In this document: positions 25,228 through 32,900 of the stretch, one piece after another | How the letters are laid out: every line of letters begins with the position of its first letter | Position numbering within the stretch: the first letter of the stretch is position 1 | Assembly: GCA_025355505.1 (NCBI GenBank) | Contig: JANXZM010000055.1 | Coordinates: 1-32,900 of the forward strand | Length of the DNA: 32,900 nucleotides | Source: Acidobacteriaceae bacterium | GTDB lineage: Bacteria; Acidobacteriota; Terriglobia; Terriglobales; Acidobacteriaceae | Reading direction: 5' to 3' | Notes under the pieces: model-generated | What the model was told of the DNA's origin: nothing | The model's input: the letters and a program-made list of their open reading frames with translations, nothing else | The model's database searches: none | Translations under genes and position numbers: made by a program

Positions 25228-26363
25228 GCGGCAGACCCTCCTGCCCTCGTGCTCTCCGGCCACGCTTGATACGGGTATGCAAAATTGTGCTCGCGGCTGA
25301 ACCGGAGCAGCGGAAAACTGTATTGCGAAAACGGCGTTGGCTTGCGTCCCATCTCCGCTGTAACCCGAGTGTTATCGAACACGGTATTCCAGGTCAGGTA
25401 CGGCATAAAGACCTTCATCAGTGCCGCAGCGTGCCCCACCGGTCCTTTGCGGTTCGCGAGCGTGTTGACGATGGAGCTGAACGGCTTTTCGAGGATCGGC
25501 ACAAACACCGGCCCGCGCCGGTTCTGCTCGGCTGCCAGTGCCTTGGTCAATTCTTGAAACGACTGCGCATCGTTGCCGGAAGAAAGATGATAGGTATCGT
25601 GCTCGGGATTCGCCTTCATGTGCAAAGTCGAAATCGCATCGGCCACGAAGTCCACATTCACAATGTCAATCTTGTCATGCGGACGAAACGGCAGCACCGG
25701 CAATCCCGCCAGGAACACGAACGACCGCACCATGTCGAACTGCGTCGTCTGCGGATAGCGGCTGTCTCCCAACACGATACTCGGACGAAAAATCGTCAGC
25801 GGCACGTCCGGCAGCAATTCGCGCACCATGTGTTCACAGAATTTTTTCGTCCGCGCATAGGGATCGTAATCGGAACGCCCCCATTCAATCGAGCGGTCCT
25901 CTACAACAACTTCGTGGCTGCGTTTTCCCGCCACCGCCACCGTGCTCACATTCGAAAACCGCCTCAGCCCGTGGTAATACTGCGATCGCCGCGCCAACTG
26001 CACCACTTCGAGCGTCCCGCGCAGATTCACATTCAAACAATTTTTTTCCGACTTTCGATTCAACGAAGCTGCGCAGTGGATCACCGAATCGGTGGTGTGC
26101 ACGAGCCGGTCGTAATCGCTGGCTTCAAGCCCGAACTGCGGCGACGTGAGATCGCCGCGAAAGATCCGGATCTTCGCCTGCAAGTAGTCGTAGAACTTGG
26201 GAAACGGCAGGTGCAACTGCAAGGCATTCCAAAGACGCAGTTCCGCGTCACGCGGATCGCGGCCGCGCACCAGCAGATTCAAGGTCGCATCATGCTGGTC
26301 GAGCAGATTCGCGGCGACATGCGCGCCGATGTACCCGGTCCCACCGGTCAGGAATATCGCCAC
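25224..26363 (-). CDS. extended SDR / thioester-reductase-like NAD(P)-dependent protein
   Basis: This 379-residue protein has a Rossmann N-terminus TGGTGYIG (6-13), a downstream [10 protein letters not shown] serine region and the catalytic YARTK (Tyr-x-x-x-Lys). The overall pattern fits the NAD_binding_4 (male-sterility / thioester reductase) or epimerase branch of extended SDRs. It could reduce an acyl thioester or act on a nucleotide sugar. It begins at GTG 26363 with GGAG four bases before, overlaps the end of the reductase fusion by 16 bp, and overlaps the pyruvyl transferase start by 4 bp, so the three are translationally coupled. Confidence 0.85.
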   Translation of the reverse strand: MAIFLTGGTGYIGAHVAANLLDQHDATLNLLVRGRDPRDAELRLWNALQLHLPFPKFYDYLQAKIRIFRGDLTSPQFGLEASDYDRLVHTTDSVIHCAASLNRKSEKNCLNVNLRGTLEVVQLARRSQYYHGLRRFSNVSTVAVAGKRSHEVVVEDRSIEWGRSDYDPYARTKKFCEHMVRELLPDVPLTIFRPSIVLGDSRYPQTTQFDMVRSFVFLAGLPVLPFRPHDKIDIVNVDFVADAISTLHMKANPEHDTYHLSSGNDAQSFQELTKALAAEQNRRGPVFVPILEKPFSSIVNTLANRKGPVGHAAALMKVFMPYLTWNTVFDNTRVTAEMGRKPTPFSQYSFPLLRFSREHNFAYPYQAWPESTRAGGSAA

Positions 26364-28816
26364 GTTGCTCCGTTTGTCCCCGTCTTCATAGCATCGCGAT
26401 TTTCGCTCTTCGTTGGCGGCGCAGTCGGCGCCGGCGGCATCTGCAGCACACGCGGCGCACGCGCTTCCAGCGGACGCCCCTCAATCAGCGGATACGTCCA
26501 CCGCCGCAATGCCGGAATATGAATGTTGATCCAATACTCCCACCAGTCCAGCCCCGCCGTGTCATATCCGAAACTTTCTTTCTCTTCGGGCGTCAGAGCC
26601 TGCGACAGCTTCTCTACATTATCCGCGATAAAATCGTGTTCGTTGTGCAGAATAAAGGGCTCAAACAGGCCCACTAATTTCTCCACGCGCTCGAGGTTGC
26701 GCTCGGTTTTTGCCAGCGGCTTCTTCATCGGCAGCGGAGACATCACGCGCTGAATCGACTTGATAATCATTTTTTGCGCCGGCGCCGACATGCGGTTATA
26801 ACGCTCCTTCGAAACCGGAATCGCGTCCATTCGCAACCGGAGCCAGTATTCAAGACCTTCCTGAGCCCGATAGTGTCGCCGATGTCCGAGCGATGTCAAC
26901 TCAATCGACCGCCCCATGTCGCAAGGATTCGTGACCGATGTAGCCAGTTGATACAACGGATCGTGCCGCCGCTCCACCAGCGCCGCGCCAATCAGCGTCA
27001 TGCCCGCGCACACCGCGTCCACCGGAATAATATCCAGCCGCTTGCGTTCATTCGAAGGCAGTTGCCGGAACGCCGTCCCCAGCAGATACGACAGCGACGC
27101 TGAAGTATTGATTCCCTCATTCCACCCGCGAAACGGCTTCGTCACCGAGGTCTCAACAATCGCCGGACGAACGATCGCAATCGGCAGTCCCGCGCCATGT
27201 TTCGCAATCATGGATTCCGCCAGGTATTTCGTGTAGGTGTAAGTATTCGGCCATCCCAACTCCTTCGCGCGCCGAGTGCCTTCTTCCGTAAGATACTTTT
27301 TCAGCCAGCGCACCCGGTTCTTGCGGATTTGGTTTTCCAGCGCCTGCCCGCTCAGCCCTTTCGCCGCATGCGCTTTCTCCAACGCCTGCTTCTTCAGTTC
27401 CTCGGTGACTTGCGGCCCTTCCACCCGCGCTTCCGCCGACTCCACCAGTTCATGCAGGCGATGCCATTCTTCTTCCGCGTCGAAGTCCTTCAATCCCGCC
27501 GGCGTGTAATTCAGACGCACTCGCTCACTCACGCGCCCATCGCGCTGTCCCGCCACATAACAAGTCGAAAGATGCAGCAACGCCGCGTGATCCGATGCGC
27601 GAATGAATTCGATCAGGTGATGCGTCGAATCCACATTCACCGCCAACGCGTCCCGCAGATCGGGATTGAAATCCGTTAACCCCGAGCTGTTGATGATCAG
27701 ATCCAGATCCTTGCTCAGCCGCGCTGCCGTCTCAGTATCCAGTCCCACACCGGGCTGCGAAACGTCGCCCTCCACGACCTCAATTTTTTCCGCCAGCAGA
27801 GCGCCCAGCCGATCGCCGTATTTCTCAAACAAGGGATCAAAAACCGGCGAGCCTTCAATCATTTTCTCGAAGCGCGTCTGCGCTGGACTCGACTTCTGCC
27901 GCCGGATCAGCAGATAGAGTTTCCCAATCTCCGGCAGATCCATCAAGGTATTGGCCAGCCACACCTTGCCGATAAATCCCGTGACGCCGATCAGCATCAC
28001 GCGCTTTCCGCCCAGCGCCTTACGCACCGAAAACGGCGCTGGATGCCGTGTTTCATCGAAGTACACAATCGGTCGAACCCGCGGCGCGTCCACCCGCACG
28101 GCCGGCACAATTGCCGATGCCAGCGCTTTGGGACCGCGCAATCCGAGAGCGCGCACCCATCGTGCCGGACTTTGCTGCCCGTCCGGACCCGCTTCGCGAA
28201 TCCGCGCAAATATTCCGCGCGGGCGAATCACCGGACTCAGCAGCCGTCCGGTCGCAACTCCATCGCGGAAATCAAGGCGGTTCGCAATCATCCACCGTAC
28301 TCCCAAATGCCGTGCCAGTGGCCACATCACGTGCTCCAGCCCTTGGCTCACCAGCACCACATCCACACCCGTGGCCTGCAGCGCCTTCAGGTGCCGCACT
28401 CCTTCTTCTTTGAGCAGCGGCTTCAGCTTGTATTCGAATTCCTCTTCGCCCAGCAGATCGAGGCGGTCGCGCGTAATCCCGCGCAGCACGGCGTGAACGA
28501 TTCGAGTCGCGGCAACGCGGTTTGCCGCATACAAAAATGGCCGCAGCAACGCCATCAAGAGCACCAGGCTGCGGCGTGCCGCCCGCGCGATAAATGTCTG
28601 GCTGTTCCAGGTAAAAAAGGCGATCGGACGAACCGTGGTCAGTTCCAGCAGACTTCCCTCCACCCGCCAGTAAACGGGCGACGAAGGCCGCGGATGAGGA
28701 GGAGGCGGAGCAACGACCGGAGCAACGCGCGAGGCCGACGGCGCGCCTGCTGCCGACGCGCTGGCGTCAAGTGATGTCCGCGCCCGCTCTTCTTCGAGAT
28801 TGTTCACAGGTTCCAC
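26348..28816 (-). CDS. fusion of degenerate HAD domain and fatty-acyl reductase (FAR)
   Basis: This 822-residue protein begins with a Pro/Ala-rich leader (about 10-48), then a HAD-IB-like region (about 49-240), where the strand that should hold DxDGT reads RVEGSLLEL. Both catalytic aspartates are lost, so phosphatase activity is unlikely, although the helical cap (FYLxxRP-like, [18 protein letters not shown]) and [17 protein letters not shown] are kept. From 270 on is a long-chain fatty-acyl reductase: NAD(P) motif GVTGFIG (277-283), STCYVAG serine region (417-423), YTYTK (Tyr526, Lys530), and an alpha-helical C-terminal FAR_C-like tail. Such enzymes turn acyl-CoA or acyl-ACP into aldehyde or alcohol with NADPH. 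The start is taken as GTG 28816; a second GTG three codons later is possible. It is the first gene of the co-oriented cluster. Confidence 0.85.
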   Translation of the reverse strand: MEPVNNLEEERARTSLDASASAAGAPSASRVAPVVAPPPPHPRPSSPVYWRVEGSLLELTTVRPIAFFTWNSQTFIARAARRSLVLLMALLRPFLYAANRVAATRIVHAVLRGITRDRLDLLGEEEFEYKLKPLLKEEGVRHLKALQATGVDVVLVSQGLEHVMWPLARHLGVRWMIANRLDFRDGVATGRLLSPVIRPRGIFARIREAGPDGQQSPARWVRALGLRGPKALASAIVPAVRVDAPRVRPIVYFDETRHPAPFSVRKALGGKRVMLIGVTGFIGKVWLANTLMDLPEIGKLYLLIRRQKSSPAQTRFEKMIEGSPVFDPLFEKYGDRLGALLAEKIEVVEGDVSQPGVGLDTETAARLSKDLDLIINSSGLTDFNPDLRDALAVNVDSTHHLIEFIRASDHAALLHLSTCYVAGQRDGRVSERVRLNYTPAGLKDFDAEEEWHRLHELVESAEARVEGPQVTEELKKQALEKAHAAKGLSGQALENQIRKNRVRWLKKYLTEEGTRRAKELGWPNTYTYTKYLAESMIAKHGAGLPIAIVRPAIVETSVTKPFRGWNEGINTSASLSYLLGTAFRQLPSNERKRLDIIPVDAVCAGMTLIGAALVERRHDPLYQLATSVTNPCDMGRSIELTSLGHRRHYRAQEGLEYWLRLRMDAIPVSKERYNRMSAPAQKMIIKSIQRVMSPLPMKKPLAKTERNLERVEKLVGLFEPFILHNEHDFIADNVEKLSQALTPEEKESFGYDTAGLDWWEYWINIHIPALRRWTYPLIEGRPLEARAPRVLQMPPAPTAPPTKSENRDAMKTGTNGATWRYS

Positions 28817-29137
28817 AAATCAATATCCGGCTGCGCCTTTTTCCAGACAACGTTCCGAGGATAACTTTCTCTCGGCTCACAGGGCCCCAGGGAACGGGGC
28901 CGAATCATCCATTTTAACCTCTCCTTCGCAAAGGACGAAGAATAAGTGCCAGCCCGTCTCCGCGCGGGTTTTCACGGGCGGTGCCAGCCCCAGCTATGCC
29001 TCCCGGATTTTCGAAGACTCAGCCATAGCCCCTGTGCCGCGGACGCTCCTGTCCGCGAACTCTCTGCCAAAGCGGAGAATTCGAGGGTACCGCGAATTTA
29101 CCTCCGTAAGAGTTTGGTAGGATGAGTCACCACGGAG
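28817..29137. other. repeat-rich divergent intergenic region
   Basis: No gene is evident in these 320 bp, which must include the promoter of the lipid cluster. It holds a direct repeat GTGCCAGCCC (28946-28955 and 28981-28990) with a GCCCG/CGGGC arm pair between, and one copy of the GCGGAC...GTCCGC hairpin. Confidence 0.5.
29038..29057. repeat. dispersed hairpin repeat, copy 1
   Basis: CGCGGAC pairs with GTCCGCG around GCTCCT. The following GAACTCT is shared with copy 2 at 30961-30980. Copy 3 (31657-31676) shares the stem and the first bases after it. Confidence 0.75.
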
Positions 29138-29386
29138 ATGGAGCAGCGCGCGAAAGGAAATGCCGGCAACGTGAATACGCTTACGCTATTCGGACTGTTC
29201 GCGGTGACCGCGATGTTGGTCACTTATGCGTTGGAGAAGCGCAGTTCATGGTTTGTCCTGGCCTTTGCGGTTTCCTGCGCGCTCGGCTCCGCTTATGGTT
29301 TTCTGCAAGGCGCCTGGCCCTTTGGGTTGGTCGAGGCGATCTGGTCAATCGTGGCCGTGCGCCGCTGGTATAAGGCGCGGCAGTGA
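29138..29386 (+). CDS. small conserved membrane protein of unknown function
   Basis: This protein of up to 82 residues has two or three hydrophobic helices (LTLFGLFAVTAMLVTYAL, WFVLAFAVSCALGSAYGFL, PFGLVEAIWSIVAVRRWY). I recognise the pattern as a small hypothetical membrane family found in many bacteria, with the conserved end GFLQGAWPFGLVEAIW. The function is unknown. GTG 29171 (after AAAGGAAA) is a plausible later start giving 71 residues that begin just before the first helix. It stands alone on the plus strand, between the lipid cluster and the convergent transhydrogenase gene. Confidence 0.75.
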   Translation: MEQRAKGNAGNVNTLTLFGLFAVTAMLVTYALEKRSSWFVLAFAVSCALGSAYGFLQGAWPFGLVEAIWSIVAVRRWYKARQ

Positions 29387-29454
29387 AAAGCATCCACCAC
29401 TAAGGACACAAAGGGAAACGAAGTAGGACCTTTGGGAATTCGCGCCAGGCTCGC

Positions 29455-30843
29455 TCAGAGTTTATTCAGCCCATCGAGAGCCGCGACTTTGTAGGCTTCC
29501 GCCAGCGTGGGATAGTTAAATACCGTGTCGCGGAAATATTCGATGGTCGCGCCCATCGTCAGCACCGCTTGTCCAATGTGCACGATCTCCGCCGCCCGAT
29601 CCCCAATAATGTGCACGCCCAGCAATTTCAACGTATCCGGATCAAACAGAATCTTCAGCAGCCCCTGATCGTCGCCCAACATCTGCCCTTTCGCCAGTTC
29701 CGAGTAGCGGGCCAGCCCGCTCTCATACGGAATCTTATTGCGCGTCAGCTCTTCCTCGGTGGCGCCCACCATGGAGATTTCCGGAATGGTATAGATGCCA
29801 TACGGAATCAGATTCGGCAGCAACCGGCTGGGCTTGCCAAACATGTGACAACCTGCCAGCCGCCCCTGCTCCATCGAAGTACTGGCCAGTGCCGGGAACC
29901 CAATCACATCCCCGGCAGCGTAAATATGCGGGACCGTGGTCTGGAAATTTTCGTTCACCACCAACTTGCCCCGCTCCTGCGGCTCCAGACCCGCAGCCTC
30001 GATTTTCAGCTTGTCGCTATTCGCTTGCCGTCCAATGGTATACAGCAGCGCCTGCCCGCGAACTTTCTTTCCGCTCTCCAGCGTCGCGAAAACTTTGTCC
30101 CGCTCCTCGTCGAAGCCAACCGACACCACTTTCTCCCCGACGCGGAAAACCGTTCCCAGTTGCCGCAACTGGAAGCACAGGCTTTCGATAATCTCCCGAT
30201 CCACAAAATCCAGCAGCGTCGGACGCTGGTCGAGCAGCGTCACCTTCACCCCAAGCGCCGCGAACATGGACGCATATTCCAACCCGATAATCCCGGCGCC
30301 CACCACAATCAATTCCCGCGGTATCTCCTCCAGGCAGTGCACCTGATCCGAATCGAAGATGCGCCTCCCGTCCACCGGGATCCCGTCGATGTGCACCGGC
30401 CGCGTACCGCAGGCGATCAGAATCTTCTCTCCCCGAACCTGTTGCACTCCCTCGTCGGTGACGATCTCAATCGTATGCGGATCGGCAAAGTGAGCGTCGC
30501 CTTCAAGCGCGGTCACGTAATTCCGCCGCAGTTGCGCCTTGATCACATCCACTTCCCGCGTCATCACCGACGTCGCCCGCAGCACCAGGTCCGACATCAT
30601 GATCCGGTCTTTCACCACGTAACCGCGGCCATAGAACATCCGCTGGCGCAAGCCGCTCAGGTAGAGCACCGCCTCGCGCAGCACCTTGCTCGGAATCGTC
30701 CCGGTATGGACGCAAACTCCTCCCATCGTCAGCCGGCGGTCGATGATCGCGACTTTCTTGCGCATCTTCGCCGCGCATATCGCCCCCTTCTGCCCCGCCG
30801 GACCGCTTCCAATCACCACCAGATCGTATTCGTTAGCCTGCAT
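29455..30843 (-). CDS. sthA: soluble pyridine nucleotide transhydrogenase (SthA type)
   Basis: This 462-residue flavoprotein of the disulfide-reductase fold has an FAD-binding GSGPAG (12-17), a second Rossmann GAGIIGLEYASMF for NAD(P), and the FAD-ribityl YAAGDVIG motif. The redox-active dithiol is absent: GGVCVHTGTIPSK keeps Cys44 but has Thr49 at the second cysteine, and the C-terminal HPT motif reads NYPTLAEAY. Both changes are hallmarks of SthA, which transfers hydride between NADPH and NADH. It probably balances the two pools. It starts at ATG 30843 and ends 69 bp from the convergent small membrane protein gene. NADPH supply could matter for the reductases of the neighbouring cluster, but a direct link is speculative. 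Confidence 0.92.
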   Translation of the reverse strand: MQANEYDLVVIGSGPAGQKGAICAAKMRKKVAIIDRRLTMGGVCVHTGTIPSKVLREAVLYLSGLRQRMFYGRGYVVKDRIMMSDLVLRATSVMTREVDVIKAQLRRNYVTALEGDAHFADPHTIEIVTDEGVQQVRGEKILIACGTRPVHIDGIPVDGRRIFDSDQVHCLEEIPRELIVVGAGIIGLEYASMFAALGVKVTLLDQRPTLLDFVDREIIESLCFQLRQLGTVFRVGEKVVSVGFDEERDKVFATLESGKKVRGQALLYTIGRQANSDKLKIEAAGLEPQERGKLVVNENFQTTVPHIYAAGDVIGFPALASTSMEQGRLAGCHMFGKPSRLLPNLIPYGIYTIPEISMVGATEEELTRNKIPYESGLARYSELAKGQMLGDDQGLLKILFDPDTLKLLGVHIIGDRAAEIVHIGQAVLTMGATIEYFRDTVFNYPTLAEAYKVAALDGLNKL

Positions 30844-30960
30844 ATGTGTGCGCTTCGCCGCAGCACGAAACTAGCACTTTCTTACTCCACGCAAAAGGTA
30901 CCTTTCGTTTCTAATACAGAATTAAGAGTCCTTTAATAACGTGGCGAATAACGAGTGGGG

Positions 30961-30980
30961 CGCGGACACTCCTGTCCGCG
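30961..30980. repeat. dispersed hairpin repeat, copy 2
   Basis: A perfect 8-bp stem CGCGGACA/TGTCCGCG closes on a CTCC loop, followed by AACTCT as in copy 1. It lies upstream of the transhydrogenase and beyond the end of the YkgJ-like gene. Confidence 0.8.
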
Positions 30981-31018
30981 AACTCTATCCAAACCAGGAG
31001 TCGCACGCATCGGACAAT

Positions 31019-31627
31019 TCATTTCACAGCGTACGAAACCATCGTCCGCCCACGTGGGCCATGCGTCTTCTCAAGTTTTGAGAGCACTCTCGCTTCCAGG
31101 TCATCCGGATCGACCACCATCTCGCAAGCAGCGATCTGCTCATGACTCGCGCCGTGAAAACACAGCTCACAAACTCCCAAACCGTCTTCGGATCGCACGG
31201 GAGGACCAAACGTGCGGCACGTCATCGGCCGCGCATCGTAGAGATCGCACAATCCGGTCTCCGGATCGAGCACGGGACAAGGCTCATCATTGGCAAATTC
31301 CGCAAAGCGATCTTCCGCCTCCGGTCCTTCGTCAAGCACGCCGGTTTCTGCGTCACCAGGAAACTCCGCCGACAACCGCTGAATCGACAGCCGCGCCCGC
31401 TTGCGAATACGGAGCGCCCGCTGCGAGTCCGTCTTTGCGAGGTCGGCCAACCCCTGCTGCAACCGCACCGCATCCAGTTGATTGATGGCAAACACGCCGA
31501 CGCAGCATTGCGTGCATCCCGGACGACATACCAGCCATTCGCCGCTACGCCGCGCGGCATCGGCCAGAGCAGCGTCCACGATCTGGATCAGCGCGCCATC
31601 CGCAGCCGGCAATCGCCGTGAAGACAT
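31019..31627 (-). CDS. YkgJ-family cysteine-cluster (Fe-S/zinc) protein
   Basis: This 202-residue protein carries the CxxxCxxCC cluster (Cys34, Cys38, Cys41, Cys42) and the second family block CPVLDPETGLCDLYDARPMTC (Cys117, Cys127, Cys137), plus Cys153, Cys156 and Cys168. The family is thought to bind a metal or Fe-S centre through these cysteines. The exact activity is unknown. ATG 31627 is used because the open frame above it to 31771 runs through a hairpin repeat (31657-31676) and into the antisense of a decayed gene. Confidence 0.85.
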   Translation of the reverse strand: MSSRRLPAADGALIQIVDAALADAARRSGEWLVCRPGCTQCCVGVFAINQLDAVRLQQGLADLAKTDSQRALRIRKRARLSIQRLSAEFPGDAETGVLDEGPEAEDRFAEFANDEPCPVLDPETGLCDLYDARPMTCRTFGPPVRSEDGLGVCELCFHGASHEQIAACEMVVDPDDLEARVLSKLEKTHGPRGRTMVSYAVK

Positions 31628-31656
31628 TTCGGAAGCATACCGCAACCCTCGTGTGG

Positions 31657-31676
31657 CGCGGACACTCTTGTCCGCG
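31657..31676. repeat. dispersed hairpin repeat, copy 3
   Basis: The 8-bp stem CGCGGACA/TGTCCGCG is the same as in copy 2, with a CTCT loop. It lies 30 bp upstream of the YkgJ start and next to the truncated lactonase remnant. Confidence 0.8.
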
Positions 31677-31718
31677 AACCGCCGCCGCATGTCGAACCGC
31701 AGCGCAGGATCATCACCT

Positions 31719-31990
31719 ATTGCCCCCAATCGCGGACAGATAGCATCGCCATCTTCTCCATCAACAGCCACACCGGCGCTCTAACTCTCGTGGATAACTT
31801 CCCCACCCAAGGCAAGACGCCGCGTAACTTCGAAATCGATCCCACTGGCAAGCTCCTGTTCGTGGCCAATCAGGACACCAACAACATCGTAGTTTTTCGG
31901 ATCGACCCTAACTCCGGAAGATTAACCTCCACCGGCCAGACCCTCCACGTCCCCTCGCCCGTGTGCCTGAAGTTTGTGGCCGCAGAATAA
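31719..31990 (+). pseudogene. C-terminal remnant of a 7-bladed-propeller lactonase (6-phosphogluconolactonase-like)
   Basis: The last 80 or so residues of a Pgl/lactonase_7 protein are readable: DSIAIFSINSHTGALTLVDN, then TPRNFEIDPTGKLLFVANQ and FRIDPNSGRLTSTGQTLHVP before the stop at 31988-31990. The family's NRGHDSI motif is split: NRG is encoded at 31728-31736 in one frame and DSI resumes in another, which is a single-base deletion at about 31737-31738 in the His codon. Nothing upstream resembles the first 300 residues. It is therefore a truncated, frameshifted relic. The open frame from ATG 31790 is part of it and probably is not expressed as a working enzyme. Confidence 0.8.
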
Positions 31991-32129
31991 GGCGAGACTG
32001 TCAAAGTCTCATCCGCCACCCGTCACTGGAACAATTAGACAATTTCCACAGAGTTACCCTTTGACAAATGAGGCAATCAGTGTCACGTTCCTTGCACTGT
32101 CTAAGTCAATTTTTGTCCGAGGTGTTCGG

Positions 32130-32543
32130 ATGACAAGGGTTGCTTTCGCGCTTGCCGTTTTTGTATGTTTGGTCTCTATTCTGCAACCGTCAGCCTTTCC
32201 TCAGGCTCAAGACCCGGCATTCCAGTTGGGAATACCGCCCGGCAGCACCATCACAGGTGGACCCGACGTTATCAATTTATCGAGCCTCGGCGTTCATTTT
32301 GAAGTTCCCGTTCACGGAAGGACTGGGCGCGGCATGAATTTTTCCTTCAACATGAACTTCGACAGTTCCAGCTACAGCCTGATCCCTATTGTCGGAGGGC
32401 TCCAGTGGTCGTCACTTGTCGGCTCGCTAAGCACCGGCGGCCTCAATGGTTTGGGGGCGATTATGGGGTCGCTAGCTCAAAAAACTTGCAAAAACCAATA
32501 CCGTGAGACACAGACATACGACGATTACACCTTATGGAGATGA
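32130..32543 (+). CDS. secreted protein resembling the N-terminus of acidobacterial RHS/YD-repeat proteins
   Basis: This 137-residue protein has a signal peptide (MTRVAFALAVFVCLVSILQP) and then GIPPGSTITGGPDVINLSSL, GVHFEVPVHGRTGRGMNFSF and NFDSSSYSLIPI. That series is the opening segment of large RHS/YD-repeat proteins common in Acidobacteriota, where thousands of residues of repeats normally follow. Here the frame ends after YDDYTLWR, so it is either a truncated gene or an orphan short form. ATG 32130 is chosen for its signal peptide and a GAGGTG ribosome-binding site. Its end touches the start of the next gene. Confidence 0.65.
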   Translation: MTRVAFALAVFVCLVSILQPSAFPQAQDPAFQLGIPPGSTITGGPDVINLSSLGVHFEVPVHGRTGRGMNFSFNMNFDSSSYSLIPIVGGLQWSSLVGSLSTGGLNGLGAIMGSLAQKTCKNQYRETQTYDDYTLWR

Positions 32544-32545
32544 AG

Positions 32546-32900
32546 ATGCGAAGAGGGCTAGGAGTTGCGGGGAGCGTGCTTATGCTTTTGCTGCTTCTCT
32601 CTGCGGATGTTCTCAGTGCCCAATCGGATTTTTCCGCCGACAAGAGCCAGATCTCAAAGTTGCTGACTGGGCTCTCTGATCATTCCATCAAACCCGCTGA
32701 TGTCCTTGACCCATCTATGAAATTAGAGAAACGCACGAGCAGCTTGGGATATTTTGACGATCCAGCGTATCAACTGAGCTTGGTCCCTGTTGGTGACATC
32801 GAGATCAATGCAGATGGCTCGGCAGCGGTTCGGGTGAAAGTTCGTTTCAAGACTGAGGGCAAAGAAGTATCTGCGCAAAGCACCGCAGAGTTCGTGAAGA
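32546..32900 (+). CDS. secreted protein, incomplete at the right edge
   Basis: The frame is open from here to the window end (118 codons). The product starts with a signal peptide (MRRGLGVAGSVLMLLLLLSA, cleavage likely after VLSA) and continues with QSDFSADKSQISKLLTGLSD. I do not recognise the family. ATG 32546 is preferred, since GGAG lies six bases before it; in-frame ATGs at 32534 and 32540 are alternatives, the latter in an ATGA overlap with the preceding stop. The close coupling suggests it forms an operon with the RHS-like fragment. The C-terminus lies outside the window. Confidence 0.7.
   Translation, partial: MRRGLGVAGSVLMLLLLLSADVLSAQSDFSADKSQISKLLTGLSDHSIKPADVLDPSMKLEKRTSSLGYFDDPAYQLSLVPVGDIEINADGSAAVRVKVRFKTEGKEVSAQSTAEFVK

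Noticed and set aside
24094-25269. 391-codon frame antisense to the pyruvyl transferase, and similar long frames opposite the SDR and the ligases
   Set aside because: His/Arg-rich composition typical of antisense reading of GC-rich genes; the sense genes are well supported.
31627-31771. 48-residue N-terminal extension of the YkgJ-like protein
   Set aside because: It reads through the hairpin repeat and the complement of the lactonase relic and has no family similarity.
1-32900. tRNA, rRNA, riboswitch or CRISPR array
   Set aside because: I saw no cloverleaf, conserved rRNA segment, riboswitch core or regularly spaced repeat-spacer array; the tandem array at 16166 has no spacers.

Overview
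The window is about 33 kb of GC-rich bacterial chromosome. Its gene content points to Acidobacteriota, class Terriglobia (Koribacter/Sulfotelmatobacter-like). The markers are a Ser/Thr kinase fused to a WD40/PD40 propeller, a pair of MacB/FtsX permeases with no ATPase nearby, a very large Vps10/BNR-repeat secreted protein, an N-terminal piece of an acidobacterial RHS-type protein, and many small palindromic repeats between genes. This placement is inferred from family recognition; no rRNA, tRNA or other phylogenetic marker lies in the window, and no CRISPR array was seen.

Layout. 1-4.8 kb: a KdsC-like phosphatase (+) with an unusual insertion, a repeat-rich gap, then a bifunctional class A penicillin-binding protein and a secreted TPR protein (both -). 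5.1-7.8 kb: the membrane kinase with extracytoplasmic propeller (+). 7.9-10.5 kb: two FtsX/MacB-like permeases (+). 10.6-11.2 kb: a small secreted-protein gene split by a 119-bp element that has inverted termini and a 4-bp target duplication. 11.3-12.9 kb: a periplasmic FKBP isomerase (-) divergent from a Cu/Zn superoxide dismutase (+). 13-17 kb: the 1049-residue Vps10/BNR protein and an alpha/beta-hydrolase esterase (both -). 17.2-18.1 kb: VKOR and a thioredoxin-like partner, a disulfide-forming pair (-).

18.1-28.8 kb is the most distinctive region. It is a co-oriented run on the minus strand: a degenerate-HAD/fatty-acyl-reductase fusion, an extended SDR, a polysaccharide pyruvyl transferase, an acyl-CoA synthetase, an enoyl-CoA hydratase, a free-standing acyl carrier protein, a second AMP-forming ligase and a diacylglycerol/lipid kinase. 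Several neighbours overlap by 4-16 bp. Together they look like a pathway that activates, carries, reduces and attaches an acyl chain and decorates a lipid or glycolipid. The product cannot be read from the sequence.

29-33 kb: a small membrane protein, an SthA-type transhydrogenase, a YkgJ-type cysteine-cluster protein, a decayed lactonase remnant, an RHS-like N-terminal fragment, and a secreted protein running off the right edge.

Two themes recur. Palindromic or inverted repeats occupy many intergenic spaces, including three copies of one hairpin at 29.0, 31.0 and 31.7 kb. Several genes have a TATAAT-like box only 6-11 nt before the start codon, which suggests leaderless or nearly leaderless mRNAs.
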